DNA from: Effrenium voratum
Lineage: Eukaryota; Sar; Dinophyceae; Suessiales; Symbiodiniaceae
Direction of reading: 5' to 3'
Length of the DNA stretch: 64,000 nt
Assembly: GCA_963377175.1 (NCBI GenBank)
Contig: CAUJNA010003317.1
Span: 386,001 to 450,000, forward strand
Shown: in pieces, positions 57,501 to 63,149 of the stretch
Numbering within the stretch: the stretch's first letter is position 1
Layout: every line of letters begins with the position of its first letter
Made by a program: the position numbers and the translations under genes
The notes under the pieces: model-generated
What the model was told of the DNA's origin: nothing
Database searches by the model: none
What the model saw: only the letters and a program-made list of their open reading frames with translations

Positions 57501-60500
57501 ACATACCCATTTATGGAACAGAGTCAGAGCATTTGTTCTGTGTGCCCGAGTTGTGGGCCAAGCAATGGGTTTCTCACGGGTTGCTGGATTTTCGACTTGG
57601 ATTTAGTGGCAAACCACAAGCTGGCACTGGAGTGAGTAGAATGTTTGTAGTGATCATTTTCCACATATACCTTTGGGTTGCTCGAATTGGCGGGGGCGAC
57701 CCCCGTGCAATGAATATTGCAACTGTTGCAGGCAAGGGTTTCATGAATCTGGGCTTGCTTTGCACGAAAACCTGGCAGCCACTCATTTTAGGGCGTGTTA
57801 CTTGTCTGGGGGAGCGGTCCTAAATCTGTTTGACCAAGTATGTGTTGACGATTTCGTTTGACATGTCGCGTGTCCCGCGGATCCAACCAGCACATGTTCA
57901 AGACACAGCTTGACCAATGCTTTCTTGTGATATGCTTCTTTCCAGGGGCCCATTCGACCCGCCAAAATTCGGACCACGCGAAATAGATATCTTCTTCCAT
58001 GTGCTGAAGCGAATATATGTTATTATCTCTCTTGGTGTACAGGGAATCGATTTCACTGCTGGACATCTTTTCATTCTTTCCTGGGGACTTAGGCAAACGG
58101 AGCTCAAACAACACCTGGACCTGGTGGAAAGCAAACAGTCCGGACTTGTTTTGGCCAATCCACTCGATCGGAAGTGAGGTTCTTTGTACGCCAAATTTGG
58201 ACCAAGCGTAACGGGGATCTTTTGGAAAGGGAACGAGCAAGTTTGCTGGTGCGATAGGTCGGGACTGAGAAGTGGAATGAATCATTTTGGGATTGCCGAA
58301 TAAGGGACACTACCAGTCGGATTAAATTCGGGGTCATTCCAGATGATACTGTCCCAGGGCGTCTGCCATTATGAAAATCCCACGTTGACAGCAAGGAACA
58401 ACAAGCTAGGGATACCCTTCAAAAAGGAAACCAGCAGCAAGATGGATGGTTTTCCTTGGGGCTAAACAACACCCAGGGATGTTCATGATATCGAATAAAG
58501 GGAACCGCCAGCAGTCGGAGTCATATATAAGCCACGCAACTCATTTCCCACGGCCTCTCGCGCACCAACAGCAAGACAGGGATGCATCTCTCGCACCAAG
58601 ATGAAGAGCCCAAACTAAAAATGGTGCCCATTCAAGTGTCCCAAAAAAAGTCTCCCACATTGACAGCAAGCAAGCATCCCTTTAAAGACCCACGAATCTC
58701 TGAAAGGAAGCCACACCAAGGGATGGTTGTGCTCGGGGCAACTCGTTTTCCCAGCGCCTCCTCGCGCCCTCGCCTCGTGCCTCGCGCCTCGCGTAGCGCC
58801 CTCGCCTCGAGACGTGGACCGCGTCAGGCTGCTCTACGAGCAGCTGGGCTTTTACGAGCTCTTCGCCTCCGCCAACGCGCGCCAGGCGCTGCTGCTGCTG
58901 CAGCCGGGGCCCCAACACCTGGTTGCGGGGAGGGGGAGGAGCACGGGGGAGCCGGGGGACTGGGAAAAGGGGCCCCGGGGAGGGGGGGGGGAGAGGTCTT
59001 TGTGACCCCGAAAAGGGCGCTTCGCCATTGATACATAGACTTTGGCTAGGTCCCCCTGAGTGCCTTTCTCACCCTTTGGGGGAGGGTCTAAATAGACTGC
59101 AGAAACAAAAGAGTACCCTTCTAACCTCTCTACTGGACCCAGTTGCTGACAGGCACAAGGTGACACAACAAAAAAACTGGCGCTGTTCTGAGGGGACCCT
59201 TCGACCTTCGGCCATGGCTCCTACGAGTTTTGCGGTTGGTTGGGTTGAGCGATCAATTTCGGCCCCCCCCCCTCGGATTTGAACGTGTCGGTTTTTTGAG
59301 GGTACCAGGGTACCTCCCCCCCACAACGAAAAACATACAAGAAAAACAATAACTACCAACAAGCATGCGTGTGTTTTTTTCCTGTGGGCTCCCCTTCAAA
59401 ACCACAGACAAAATGGGCTGCCAACTCAGAAAAAAAGGCAAGAGCCACCCTGAGGAAGTGCATCCCCAGCGATGCCTCCTGCACGCGGGCCACTGCCATG
59501 GCCCGAAGGATCCTGCGGCCTGGATTGGATTGAGAAGTGTGAGCTTGGGGTCCGAAGTAGACAACGGAAAGCTTTGGACATGTCGTGGAAAACGTCACTG
59601 GACATGTCCCTTTGCATGTTTTTTGGGGGATCTTTGATCTTCTTTGATTATTCTTCCCCTTTTTGGAAGCTGTTGGGAATTGGTTGACTTCTGACTTCTG
59701 AGCTTTGCGGGTTTGAAGCCCTCAGGCTTCACGAATCGACTTGAGACCACCGTTGATTTGCAGCCTTTTGGAACCTGTTTGGTCAAGGTTCCGAAAGGTG
59801 ATCACCTTTCATGTCGCCCTTTGGGCAAGTGAGAGTCTATCTGGGACGCAACTACTGCAACTCCGACCCTTGGGCCTTCTGGGCTTCCCTTGCCACATTT
59901 GGAGTCCAGGTCCCAAAGGGTGAATGGCAGGATCAAATGGATGGCTCGGTTTGTTTGAGTTGATACTCCCCATTTTTTATTATTATGGAAACCCAAAAGG
60001 ACAACCACCATTTTGGGGGTCTCTGAAAATGACTTCTTTTGCATTTTGCGGTTCGATGGCTATGGCCGAAAGCTGAGCCTTTGATGAGCAAGACTTCAAG
60101 AGGGAGCAGTGGAGTTCTTGCTGCAGAGGGCCCGGTTTCCCCTCCTGCCCCTTTTGACTCCTTTGCATCTTTTTTGCGGTTTTGATGTGTCGAAAGGCAG
60201 GCCCTGCACGGTTGGACAGCCAAGTATCCCTGAAACATAGTCAGAAAATCAGAAAAAGACAATCTAGTTTGCAACTTTGTCCAATTACATTTGCTCACCC
60301 ACATCCTGGTTTCATCCACGCTCAAGGCCCTATTTGTTTTGGGAGGTGGGGTGTCCACAGCATTTCGCCCCTCAGCCCTCTCAATTAGACAGAAAGACCC
60401 CTGTGAAATGCACTTACGCTGTTGCCATGAATACCCTCTCATCCACGAACATGGAGTCAAACAGGAGGGGTGCTGAAAGACAATGTTTCTTTAATAGGGA

Positions 60501-61051
60501 TCCCTTGCTGAGGTTCCATGTTGGTGGATATGAGGGTAGGTTTCTGCATTGGGGCTCGTTTCAGTGGTGTGTAGTGCCTGCAGGGTTCGAAAGGCGGACC
60601 TCCATTTGGACAACACGATGCCGCTTCTAAGTTGTTGATTTGTTTCTTTGTTTGTCCTTGCTTTGTCTGTCTTGGTTTTTGGCTTTGCTGGGCTTTGTGC
60701 TTGTTTTCTGCCAATCTGTTTCGTTTGTTTGTTTTGTTCTGCTTGTTTGGCTTGTTGTTTTTTGCTTCGCCTGTAGGCAGCTGGGCCTGGGCAGCGAGCC
60801 CAAGGTGGGGGTGGCCACGCTGCAGGTGATGCGCGACCTCTTCGTGGCGCGCAGGTCGGGGCTCGGGGCTCGCGGCTCCGCGCGTTGGGTTGCGCCGGTC
60901 CGGGCAGAAGGGGGGGGAAGGACAGTGGCAAGTACATCATGCATCTTGTACTCGCGGATGTTGGCGTTAGATGATGCATATGGGCATTTACGTATCAAAA
61001 GTGCTGTGCCGGCCGAACTGGGGCGGGTTCATCCCAGTATACACACACACA

Positions 61052-61087
<36 letters not shown>

Positions 61088-61874
61088 CACATATATATAT
61101 ATATAATTGTTATATCGCCAGAAGCCCTATTTAGAGCCTTTCCTCATGCGAAACGAGGACAGAGATCAAGCCGATGCTGCACAGCGTGGCAAGCCAGCTC
61201 ACTATCCCTGAGGAGGAGCTAACGGTTTGCTTCTTGTTGCACTCTGTGATTTTCTGGAATTCACATTTCTTAAGGGAACTCCATGTAAGTGGCAAGGAAT
61301 GGCAAGGAAGTGAGTTGTGCTTCTTGCTTCCTGACACATGTTGAGGGTTTCTTTTCTTTTTGCGGAGGGATTTTCAGTGTTCACCATGAACACAGTGTTT
61401 GCGCCTGCGATGTGTTCATTCTCCCAAGCCCTAGCATTTGCATGCGAAATTGCTGCTTTTCTTTCTTTTTCCTCGTTTGGCTTGGGAAGCTGAATCTGTT
61501 GGGTGCCAAAATGGGCATTTGGACCTCCAAAATCTTGTGATGTTTCCTTGTGGCTTCCCTGCAAAGCCGCCCTCGGGGCAGGGCAGCAGGCTTTCTTTTT
61601 CGCTTGCACCAAACCACCCCACCCCACCCCACCCCCACCCCACCCCACCCCACCCCCACCCCACCCCCACCCCACCCCACCCCACCCCACCCCACCCCAC
61701 CCCACCCCACCCCACCCCACCCCACCCCACCCCACCCCACCCCACCGCAGCCAGCCAGCCACAAACCCAAACCCGTCAAAGGCTTGCGTGGCTTGCACAA
61801 GCCTCCAGGAGGGCGAGGTGGAAGAGGAGCACTTCGTGGACGACGAAAAGGCCACGGCCAAGGTGCAAGCCAAG
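33482..61874 (+). CDS. CEBPZ / Mak21 / Noc1 homologue, 20 exons, C-terminus not found
   Basis: Twenty exons join with compatible phases into one protein of about 545 codons that follows the CBF/Mak21 family from end to end of its repeat region. The family promotes early 60S ribosomal subunit assembly in the nucleolus (yeast Mak21/Noc1, human CEBPZ). Signature blocks in order: GTSADKVASLTMLIQ, FIKALLTMAG, DNLLPGRKLKRLEQM, SFFEDYLKTAYAAFVQ, SHNTVAYIKSRAVRTAYDLL, KPEQEKALLALLINKLGD, ELLKKHPGMK, EVEALIARPNITQKSKYAAL, a GIRRAMPYM block and an acidic EEEHFVDDEK. The gene covers 28 kb, so it is about 94 percent intron. About 15 of 20 donors read GC, three GT and two GA. All acceptors are AG. The conserved C-terminal CBF region (RNP, WEL and HPSV motifs in homologues) is not found before the next gene at 62703. 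First and last exons are the least certain. Confidence 0.88.
33580..33701. repeat. ILE-4 introner-like element
   Basis: GGCTGTTGTTGGGAAACAGG to CTCCCCTTGTAACGTCAACC AAG, a complete copy in the first CEBPZ intron. Confidence 0.65.
34889..34961. repeat. (GGGGT)n pentanucleotide repeat
   Basis: About 13 copies of GGGGT/GGGTG, G-rich on the + (coding) strand, with strong quadruplex potential. Confidence 0.9.
35089..35285. repeat. 40-bp minisatellite, 5' arm
   Basis: Five units of ACTTCACCTGCCAACTTCTC ATGCCAACTTGTCGAGAGTT, with ACTTCTCATG starting exactly at 35101, 35141, 35181, 35221 and 35261. Confidence 0.9.
35438..36000. repeat. Core repeat array (eight units, ~60-76 bp)
   Basis: Each unit has CCCTCTGCGGAGATCGTGCG (G or A at the twelfth base), then TGTCGAAGCGCTCTCGCTGT, GGCGCCGTGCGAATTTGTCT and a short variable spacer. 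The spacer length makes the period irregular. The motif CCCTCTGCGG(A/G)GATCG is the part shared with copy 1. Confidence 0.9.
36029..36101 (+). ncRNA. tRNA-like module (degenerate)
   Basis: GTCTCGTGGTGCGCGCGCCT (box A-like) and CCCGGGTTCGATTCC (box B) are spaced as in a tRNA. Stem pairing is incomplete. It aligns without gaps to 6773-6846, with box B and the flanking CTGGTCCGCGG identical. It is the best-conserved block of the composite element. Confidence 0.6.
36102..36360. repeat. ~62-bp tandem repeat (about four units)
   Basis: Units contain CAGCTCCGGCTGGAAAATCG, CAACTTTTAAGTACAGACGT and AGTACGCGGAGCGTGCTCC. The fourth unit is diverged. Confidence 0.85.
36380..37455. repeat. 40-bp minisatellite, 3' arm
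   Basis: About 27 units of ACTTCACCTGCCAACTTCTC ATGCCAACTTTTCGAGAGTT with variants such as TCGTGCC, TCGCGCC and GAATTA. Some higher-order repetition is visible: 36790-36935 and 36960-37105 are nearly identical. It encodes a long open + frame that is only a product of the repeat. Confidence 0.9.
38054..38171 (+). CDS. CEBPZ exon 2 (probable)
   Basis: After GGCAAG it reads NFASAAFRACENAKEERRKR, then GKAAEFQKACAERHEEMRK, a charged helix. GC donor at 38172; phase 0 joins to exon 3. It is clearly coding. Placement in this gene rests on phase and position. Confidence 0.6.
38412..38523. repeat. ILE-3 introner-like element
   Basis: TTCTTTGGTGCATCTTGCTT to AGCAGCGGAGCAGAAAGCAA C, almost identical to the copy at 4063-4177. 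Confidence 0.7.
39099..39153 (+). CDS. CEBPZ exon 3
   Basis: After GACAG it reads VYESAMAQDSEQRASPQL. The GT donor (GTCTAGG) at 39154 leaves one base and joins exon 4 as G-WLRKVSADG. This is the position of the conserved WL...SGT segment in CEBPZ. Confidence 0.65.
39496..39543. repeat. ILE-8 repeat fragment
   Basis: GGTTTCCCTTTAAACAAAAC then AGGGGTACCCTGAACAAC. Confidence 0.35.
39850..39903. repeat. ILE-1 element, shortened
   Basis: CTTGTTGAGTTCGTGAACCA to CCCATCCACTTAATCGGAAG TGAG; the middle is deleted. Confidence 0.5.
40064..40189. repeat. ILE-2 introner-like element
   Basis: CTAGGTCCCCCAGCTAGGCG to CTCTCTACTGGAGGACCTAG, a full copy within the intron between CEBPZ exons 3 and 4. Confidence 0.8.
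41098..41227 (+). CDS. CEBPZ exon 4
   Basis: After CTCCCAG it reads WLRKVSADGTSADKVASLTM LIQLCPIF. GTSADKVASLTMLIQ matches the family block at the start of the repeat region. GT donor (GTGAGC) at 41228. Confidence 0.85.
41316..41375. repeat. ILE-8 repeat
   Basis: TGATGTTCCTTTTGGCTTCC, CTTTAAAAGCCACCCCAAAA, GGGATATCCTTGACAC: the most complete ILE-8 copy. Confidence 0.45.
41846..41926. repeat. ILE-11 repeat
   Basis: GGGCATGAACCCAGGGATTC, AACCATCAGCAAGGGATGGT, TTTGCGTGGGGAATCCATTC; closely related to 22556-22635 and just upstream of CEBPZ exon 5. Confidence 0.55.
41982..42063 (+). CDS. CEBPZ exon 5
   Basis: After CCACAG it reads TAFIKALLTMAGKSARSDST then MAMDALK, matching the family's LE.L..MA.K....A..ALDALK segment. 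A GA donor (GATGGG) at 42064 gives the join ALK-ELFLDNLLP. Other donors break the conserved motif. Confidence 0.8.
42097..42206. repeat. ILE-4 introner-like element
   Basis: Full copy, GGTTGTTGTTGGGAAACATT to CTCCCCTTCCAACGTCAACC AAG, only 33 bp after CEBPZ exon 5. Confidence 0.7.
42540..43148. other. Intron stretch without recognised content
   Basis: This is unique sequence, apart from a weak ILE-11-like phrase near 43008 (CCCCAAAGGATGATTGGTTT). Confidence 0.5.
43149..43216 (+). CDS. CEBPZ exon 6
   Basis: After TTCTAG it reads ELFLDNLLPGRKLKRLEQME PV. LLP.RKL is a hallmark of the family. The GC donor at 43217 leaves phase 2. Confidence 0.85.
43262..43466. repeat. (GGGGTTGG)n tract and (TG)n
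   Basis: About 180 bp of G4-rich GGGGTTGG/GGGGGGTTGGGG on the coding strand, then a (TG)n run at 43444-43466. High quadruplex potential. Confidence 0.9.
44559..44619 (+). CDS. CEBPZ exon 7
   Basis: After TCTCAG it reads SAKGLKKSTFTEICVVSFFE, ending at a GT donor (GTGTCT). Joined to exon 8 it restores the conserved YFED.LK..Y..FV pattern. Confidence 0.8.
44747..44816. repeat. ILE-5 repeat
   Basis: CTTGGTTTTTAAAGGGAATC, GCCGCTGGACTTTGTTTTCC, GGCTTAAGCAAATGGAAGG. Confidence 0.5.
45237..45272 (+). CDS. CEBPZ exon 8 (micro-exon)
   Basis: Only 36 bp: DYLKTAYAAFVQ, between a GCGCTAG acceptor and a GC donor (GCAGGC). It fits exactly between exons 7 and 9 of the family alignment. Confidence 0.8.
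45336..45402. repeat. ILE-7 repeat
   Basis: CATTGTCCTTTTTGGAACCT, CCAAAAGTGGCAAACAGTTT, CCAGGAGAAACCACCAGTAG. Confidence 0.55.
45785..45958. repeat. ILE-9 element with inverted inner segments
   Basis: It starts TAACCTGTCAGAATCGTGAG, contains CCAATTGGTGGTTTGGATTG and, inverted, CCACCAATCCAAATCACCAA. The second copy is at 52350-52500. Confidence 0.6.
46121..46237. repeat. ILE-2 introner-like element
   Basis: CTAGGTCCCCCAGTAGTGAC to CTCTCTACGGGAGGACCTAG, full copy in the intron before CEBPZ exon 9. Confidence 0.8.
46476..46540. repeat. ILE-7 repeat
   Basis: CCATTTCCCATTTTTGGGCC, TTCAAAAGTGGCGATCACTT, CAAGGGGAAACCACCAGTTT. Confidence 0.55.
46662..46738 (+). CDS. CEBPZ exon 9
   Basis: After TCGGCAG it reads IVAAASHNTVAYIKSRAVRT AYDLL. 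SH(D/N)T...K.RA...AY.LL is strongly conserved. A GC donor at 46739 splits the next Arg codon. Confidence 0.88.
46791..46950. repeat. GGGATTGACTCAAAACCCGG tandem repeat
   Basis: Four to five irregular units containing ATTGACTCAAAAC(A/C)CGGG TTTGAGAGAAGGTGAG. Confidence 0.7.
47520..47575. repeat. CGTAGACAACC short tandem repeat
   Basis: Three to four copies of CGTAGACAAMC, decaying into CATAGAAAG and CGTAGGAC. Confidence 0.7.
48105..48177 (+). CDS. CEBPZ exon 10
   Basis: After CCTGAG it reads KAKPEQEKALLALLINKLGD SSPK, the most conserved block of the family (KPE.E..LL..LVNKLGD). GC donor (GCGATA) at 48178. The frame is also open upstream to 48013, but family continuity with exon 9 fixes this acceptor. 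Confidence 0.9.
48247..48312. repeat. ILE-7 repeat
   Basis: TTTCCGAGCCACGTGCCCTT, TTTGGAACCCCCAAGGTGGC, then CGAACCACCAGTAAAG. Confidence 0.55.
49186..49260 (+). CDS. CEBPZ exon 11
   Basis: After CCGGCAG it reads VTSNVSYCVRELLKKHPGMK SPVLK. LL..HP.MK is the family signature. The inferred donor is GA (GACCGT) at 49261; moving it 3 bp downstream would add one Asp. Confidence 0.82.
49264..50939. other. Intron 11, no repeats recognised in most of it
   Basis: No exon was assigned. A short protein-like + frame at 49600-49770 (FIRPWLMDNGECHLRGNPRG) has no place in the gene and no supporting borders. Confidence 0.4.
50940..51011 (+). CDS. CEBPZ exon 12
   Basis: After TTTCCAG it reads EVEALIARPNITQKSKYAAL LMLS, matching EVE.LLFRPNI..KAQYYA..FL. 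GC donor (GCACCT) at 51012. Confidence 0.88.
51275..51379 (+). CDS. CEBPZ exon 13
   Basis: After GGTCGAG it reads EFVFGPSDGACAASVVRLFV QQLELALRKPRLSKK. It corresponds to the helix pair before the KKK...SKML segment. GC donor at 51380 in phase 0. The open frame continues to an ILE-2 copy at 51434, so a longer exon is possible. Confidence 0.78.
51434..51557. repeat. ILE-2 introner-like element
   Basis: CTAGGTCCCCCAGCAAAAAC to AGCCGCACTGGAGGACCTAG. The flanking frame is open right up to its first base, and CTAG is present at both ends, as if it had inserted in or beside coding sequence. Confidence 0.8.
51602..51710. repeat. ILE-1 introner-like element
   Basis: CTCACTTCCTGAGTTCCCGG to GGCATCCACTCGAAAAAT. 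The right end is worn. It lies 44 bp after the ILE-2 copy. Confidence 0.6.
51747..51845. repeat. ILE-6 element
   Basis: GGGTGTTCTGTGTTCCCCTC ... TGAATATGGGGTCAACATTA G. Confidence 0.5.
51937..52035. repeat. ILE-3 element, diverged
   Basis: CTTTGGCCATTGGGTTTTCG, CACACTAAAAGTTACACTTA, TGGCAGGGG, ending 64 bp before CEBPZ exon 14. Confidence 0.55.
52099..52195 (+). CDS. CEBPZ exon 14
   Basis: After TTCACCAG it reads EFQRKKRGLAVVKKKRGPLR then EEDNRLVRTLING. The basic insert is longer than in animals. The LVRTLINGI pattern equals the family's ML.ALLTGVNRA. GC donor at 52196 splits the Gly codon that exon 15 completes. Confidence 0.85.
52350..52500. repeat. ILE-9 element, copy 2
   Basis: TAACCTGTCAGAATTGTGGG, CCAATTGGTGGCTTGGATTG, and inverted CCACCAATCCAAACCACAAA. 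Confidence 0.6.
53206..53270. repeat. (GGTT)n tetranucleotide repeat
   Basis: Two GGTTGGTTGG clusters separated by GTGCTTTCATTAATT. Confidence 0.8.
53342..53428. repeat. ILE-1 introner-like element
   Basis: The body TTTGGGTTTGGACCATTTTG GTGGTAAATGC is well kept and the right end reads CCTCGGAAGTGAG. The left end is lost. Confidence 0.6.
53993..54106. repeat. ILE-10 dispersed repeat, copy 2
   Basis: TGGCTCCTTAAAAGATACAT to GGCAATGTTCAGGTGTATGA; partner of 5125-5235. Confidence 0.65.
54331..54462 (+). CDS. CEBPZ exon 15
   Basis: After TTTCGAG it completes Gly and reads IRRAMPYMNSLGGSPLSSET then VDALFKAGSIDVTSLRLFNF. GVNRA.PY......ID.LFK...FN matches the family. GC donor at 54463, just before an in-frame TAG. 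Confidence 0.85.
54569..54639. repeat. ILE-5 repeat
   Basis: CCTGTTGGTTTTAAAGGGGA, TCTAGCACTGCTGGACATAT, GTTTGAACCAACTGGAGG. Confidence 0.55.
55478..55604. repeat. (CATA)n tetranucleotide repeat
   Basis: About 31 perfect CATA units, flanked by AT-rich microsatellite (55386-55470). Confidence 0.95.
55857..55907 (+). CDS. CEBPZ exon 16 (tentative)
   Basis: After CCCAAG-like GCCAAG it reads KIALDMLGCVHVKDLQ and joins exons 15 and 17 in phase with GC donors on both sides. It occupies the QALMLLFQ segment of homologues, but similarity is weak. Confidence 0.45.
56389..56488. repeat. ILE-1 introner-like element
   Basis: CTTACTTGAGCTCTTGGATC, then GGGTTTGGACCATTTTGGTG, ending GGCCATCCACTTAGAAGGTG AG. 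Confidence 0.65.
56497..56573. repeat. ILE-6 element
   Basis: CCACTTTTGGAGATGAACAC then TCCGGCCCGGGGTCAACATT. Confidence 0.5.
58031..58180. repeat. ILE-5 joined to an ILE-1 right half
   Basis: 58031-58105 is ILE-5 (GGAATCGATTTCACTGCTGG ACATC ... AGGCAAACGGAG). 58128-58180 is the right half of ILE-1 (CAGTCCGGACTTGTTTTGGC CAATCCACTCGATCGGAAGT). It appears to be a chimera of two families. Confidence 0.55.
58420..58470. repeat. ILE-11 repeat, partial
   Basis: GGAAACCAGCAGCAAGATGG ATGGTTTTCCTTGGGGC. Confidence 0.4.
58812..58902 (+). CDS. CEBPZ exon 17
   Basis: After CCTCGAG it reads VDRVRLLYEQLGFYELFASA NARQALLLL, aligning with the DRYY.ALY.KL......SK.A..LNL segment. GC donor at 58903. Confidence 0.8.
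59046..59142. repeat. ILE-2 introner-like element
   Basis: CTAGGTCCCCCTGAGTGCCT to ACCTCTCTACTGGACCCAG, shortened to 97 bp. Confidence 0.7.
59455..59517 (+). CDS. CEBPZ exon 18
   Basis: After CCTGAG it reads KCIPSDASCTRATAMARRIL, matching the K.D....RV.AF.KRLLQ segment. The GC donor at 59518 splits the Arg codon completed by exon 19. Confidence 0.8.
60777..60846 (+). CDS. CEBPZ exon 19
   Basis: After CTGTAG it reads QLGLGSEPKVGVATLQVMRD LFV, matching the GALYL.SE.L helix. A GC donor at 60847 gives phase 0 for exon 20. A GT donor at 60855 is the alternative but leaves the wrong phase. Confidence 0.8.
61037..61107. repeat. AT/CA microsatellite
   Basis: CACACA followed by (AT)n blocks separated by ACAT. 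Confidence 0.85.
61613..61746. repeat. (CCCCA)n pentanucleotide repeat
   Basis: About 26 copies of ACCCC, ending 62 bp upstream of CEBPZ exon 20. The C-rich strand is the coding strand, opposite to the G-rich tracts at 34889 and 43262. Confidence 0.95.
61809..61874 (+). CDS. CEBPZ exon 20 (last one found)
   Basis: After CCTCCAG it reads EGEVEEEHFVDDEKATAKVQ AK, the acidic linker (DEE.F.DAD) that precedes the CBF C-domain in homologues. A GC donor (GCGCGG) at 61875 implies further exons, none of which was found. Confidence 0.8.
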
Positions 61875-62702
61875 GCGCGGTTGATCCGGGGCGTTCCTGG
61901 CCGGGCTGGGCTCCCGGAGCAATTGGTCGGGGTTCTGGACTTATTGGGCGTGAGAGATCACCCGGCCAAAAAGAAACACGGACGGAGGTGTTCCTTTTTA
62001 AAGGAGGGTACCATTGTTTTGCAGTTCCAAGGAGAACTCAAAAGGACAGCACCGCCATTTCTAAGGGTCTTTTGGTTCGGAGAGACTCTCTATCGAGCAC
62101 CAGGGTTTGAGTGGTCGCTTGGGCGGCGGTTTGGGGGCTTGGGGGTGGCCGACGACGCTTCCAGGCCATTGAGGAGAGACCCTTCAGGTGCTCAGTGTTC
62201 TGAAGCTTTCCTGCAACCGGGGGTGCGGTTGGTTTCGGTTCTTTCTCTCCGGCAGCGGGCTCTTCGGCCATGAGACTGGCTGGCCAGAGTGTACGATGGG
62301 TTTTTCTGGTTGCCTGCCAGTCGGAGTTGAAAATACCGTTTGGGCATGCCAAGCAGCATTCCAAGACAGTTTGAAGTTGCTGGCCACCCTGCGATGGTTG
62401 CGCAATCGCTTCTTGAGAGGCTGCCTGACCAACATAGAGCAACGATCAGGGTGCAAAGCGACACCCAACTAGCTGATGTGTCATGTTGGACCTGGGAGCT
62501 TTTGCACTTTTTTTCGGGGAAACGAGGGGGCCTGAACTTGGTTGGTTGGACCCGTACACCAACTTGTGATCTCTGCCAGCCCACCAGACTGGCGGACTCC
62601 GCATCGCCAACCTTTTGACGCCAAAGAACCGGATCGCCGTACTGGCACGAATGAGCCGTTTACTAGTTTAAGACCAGCGTTGTCCGCTTTGCCCAAATCG
62701 CC
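61875..62702. other. Gene-free stretch between CEBPZ and next gene
   Basis: No CBF-domain motif on either strand. Some frames are open (LLATLRWLRNRFLRGCLTNI on +, 62380-62440), without family resemblance. Any promoter of the 62703 gene would lie here, but no TATA-like or other signal stands out. Confidence 0.5.
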
Positions 62703-63149
62703 ATGCGTCTTGCTTGGCCGTTGGTCGCCATCACGGTGTTGAGCGGGGCGAAGGGCGACATGTGCCTGGAAGATGGGGTGCCGGAGGAATCTCGTTCCTA
62801 CATCCTCGATGATCTCGGCAACAGCACCCCAATCGGAATCTTGAAGGGCAATTGGCCATCCTCCGATCTGCTGACAGAGATGCTGATCCTCATGGTCCAA
62901 GAAGGCCTGGGGTTCCATGCTGCAGTCCATCCACAGGTGGGCGCCAGTGCCCTCTCCGCGATCTATGGCTTAGGGGGTTGCATCGACTTCGACCACCCCA
63001 CCAACAAGAGGTGCGGAGAGGGCGAGACTCAAATTCACCTGGCGGTGGACGCCTGGATTGGGAGCTATGGCGAAGCCTACGCGCAGTTCAAGCTGGACTA
63101 TCCCGCCATTTCCCCGGTGGACTTGGGCTCCATGGGTTATGAGGGCGAG
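62703..63149 (+). CDS. Substrate-binding-like protein exon 1
   Basis: 149 codons from the start Met through GYEGE. GC donor (GCAGGA) at 63150. The frame would otherwise continue into RTKKSHGEVC and lose similarity. Confidence 0.7.
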
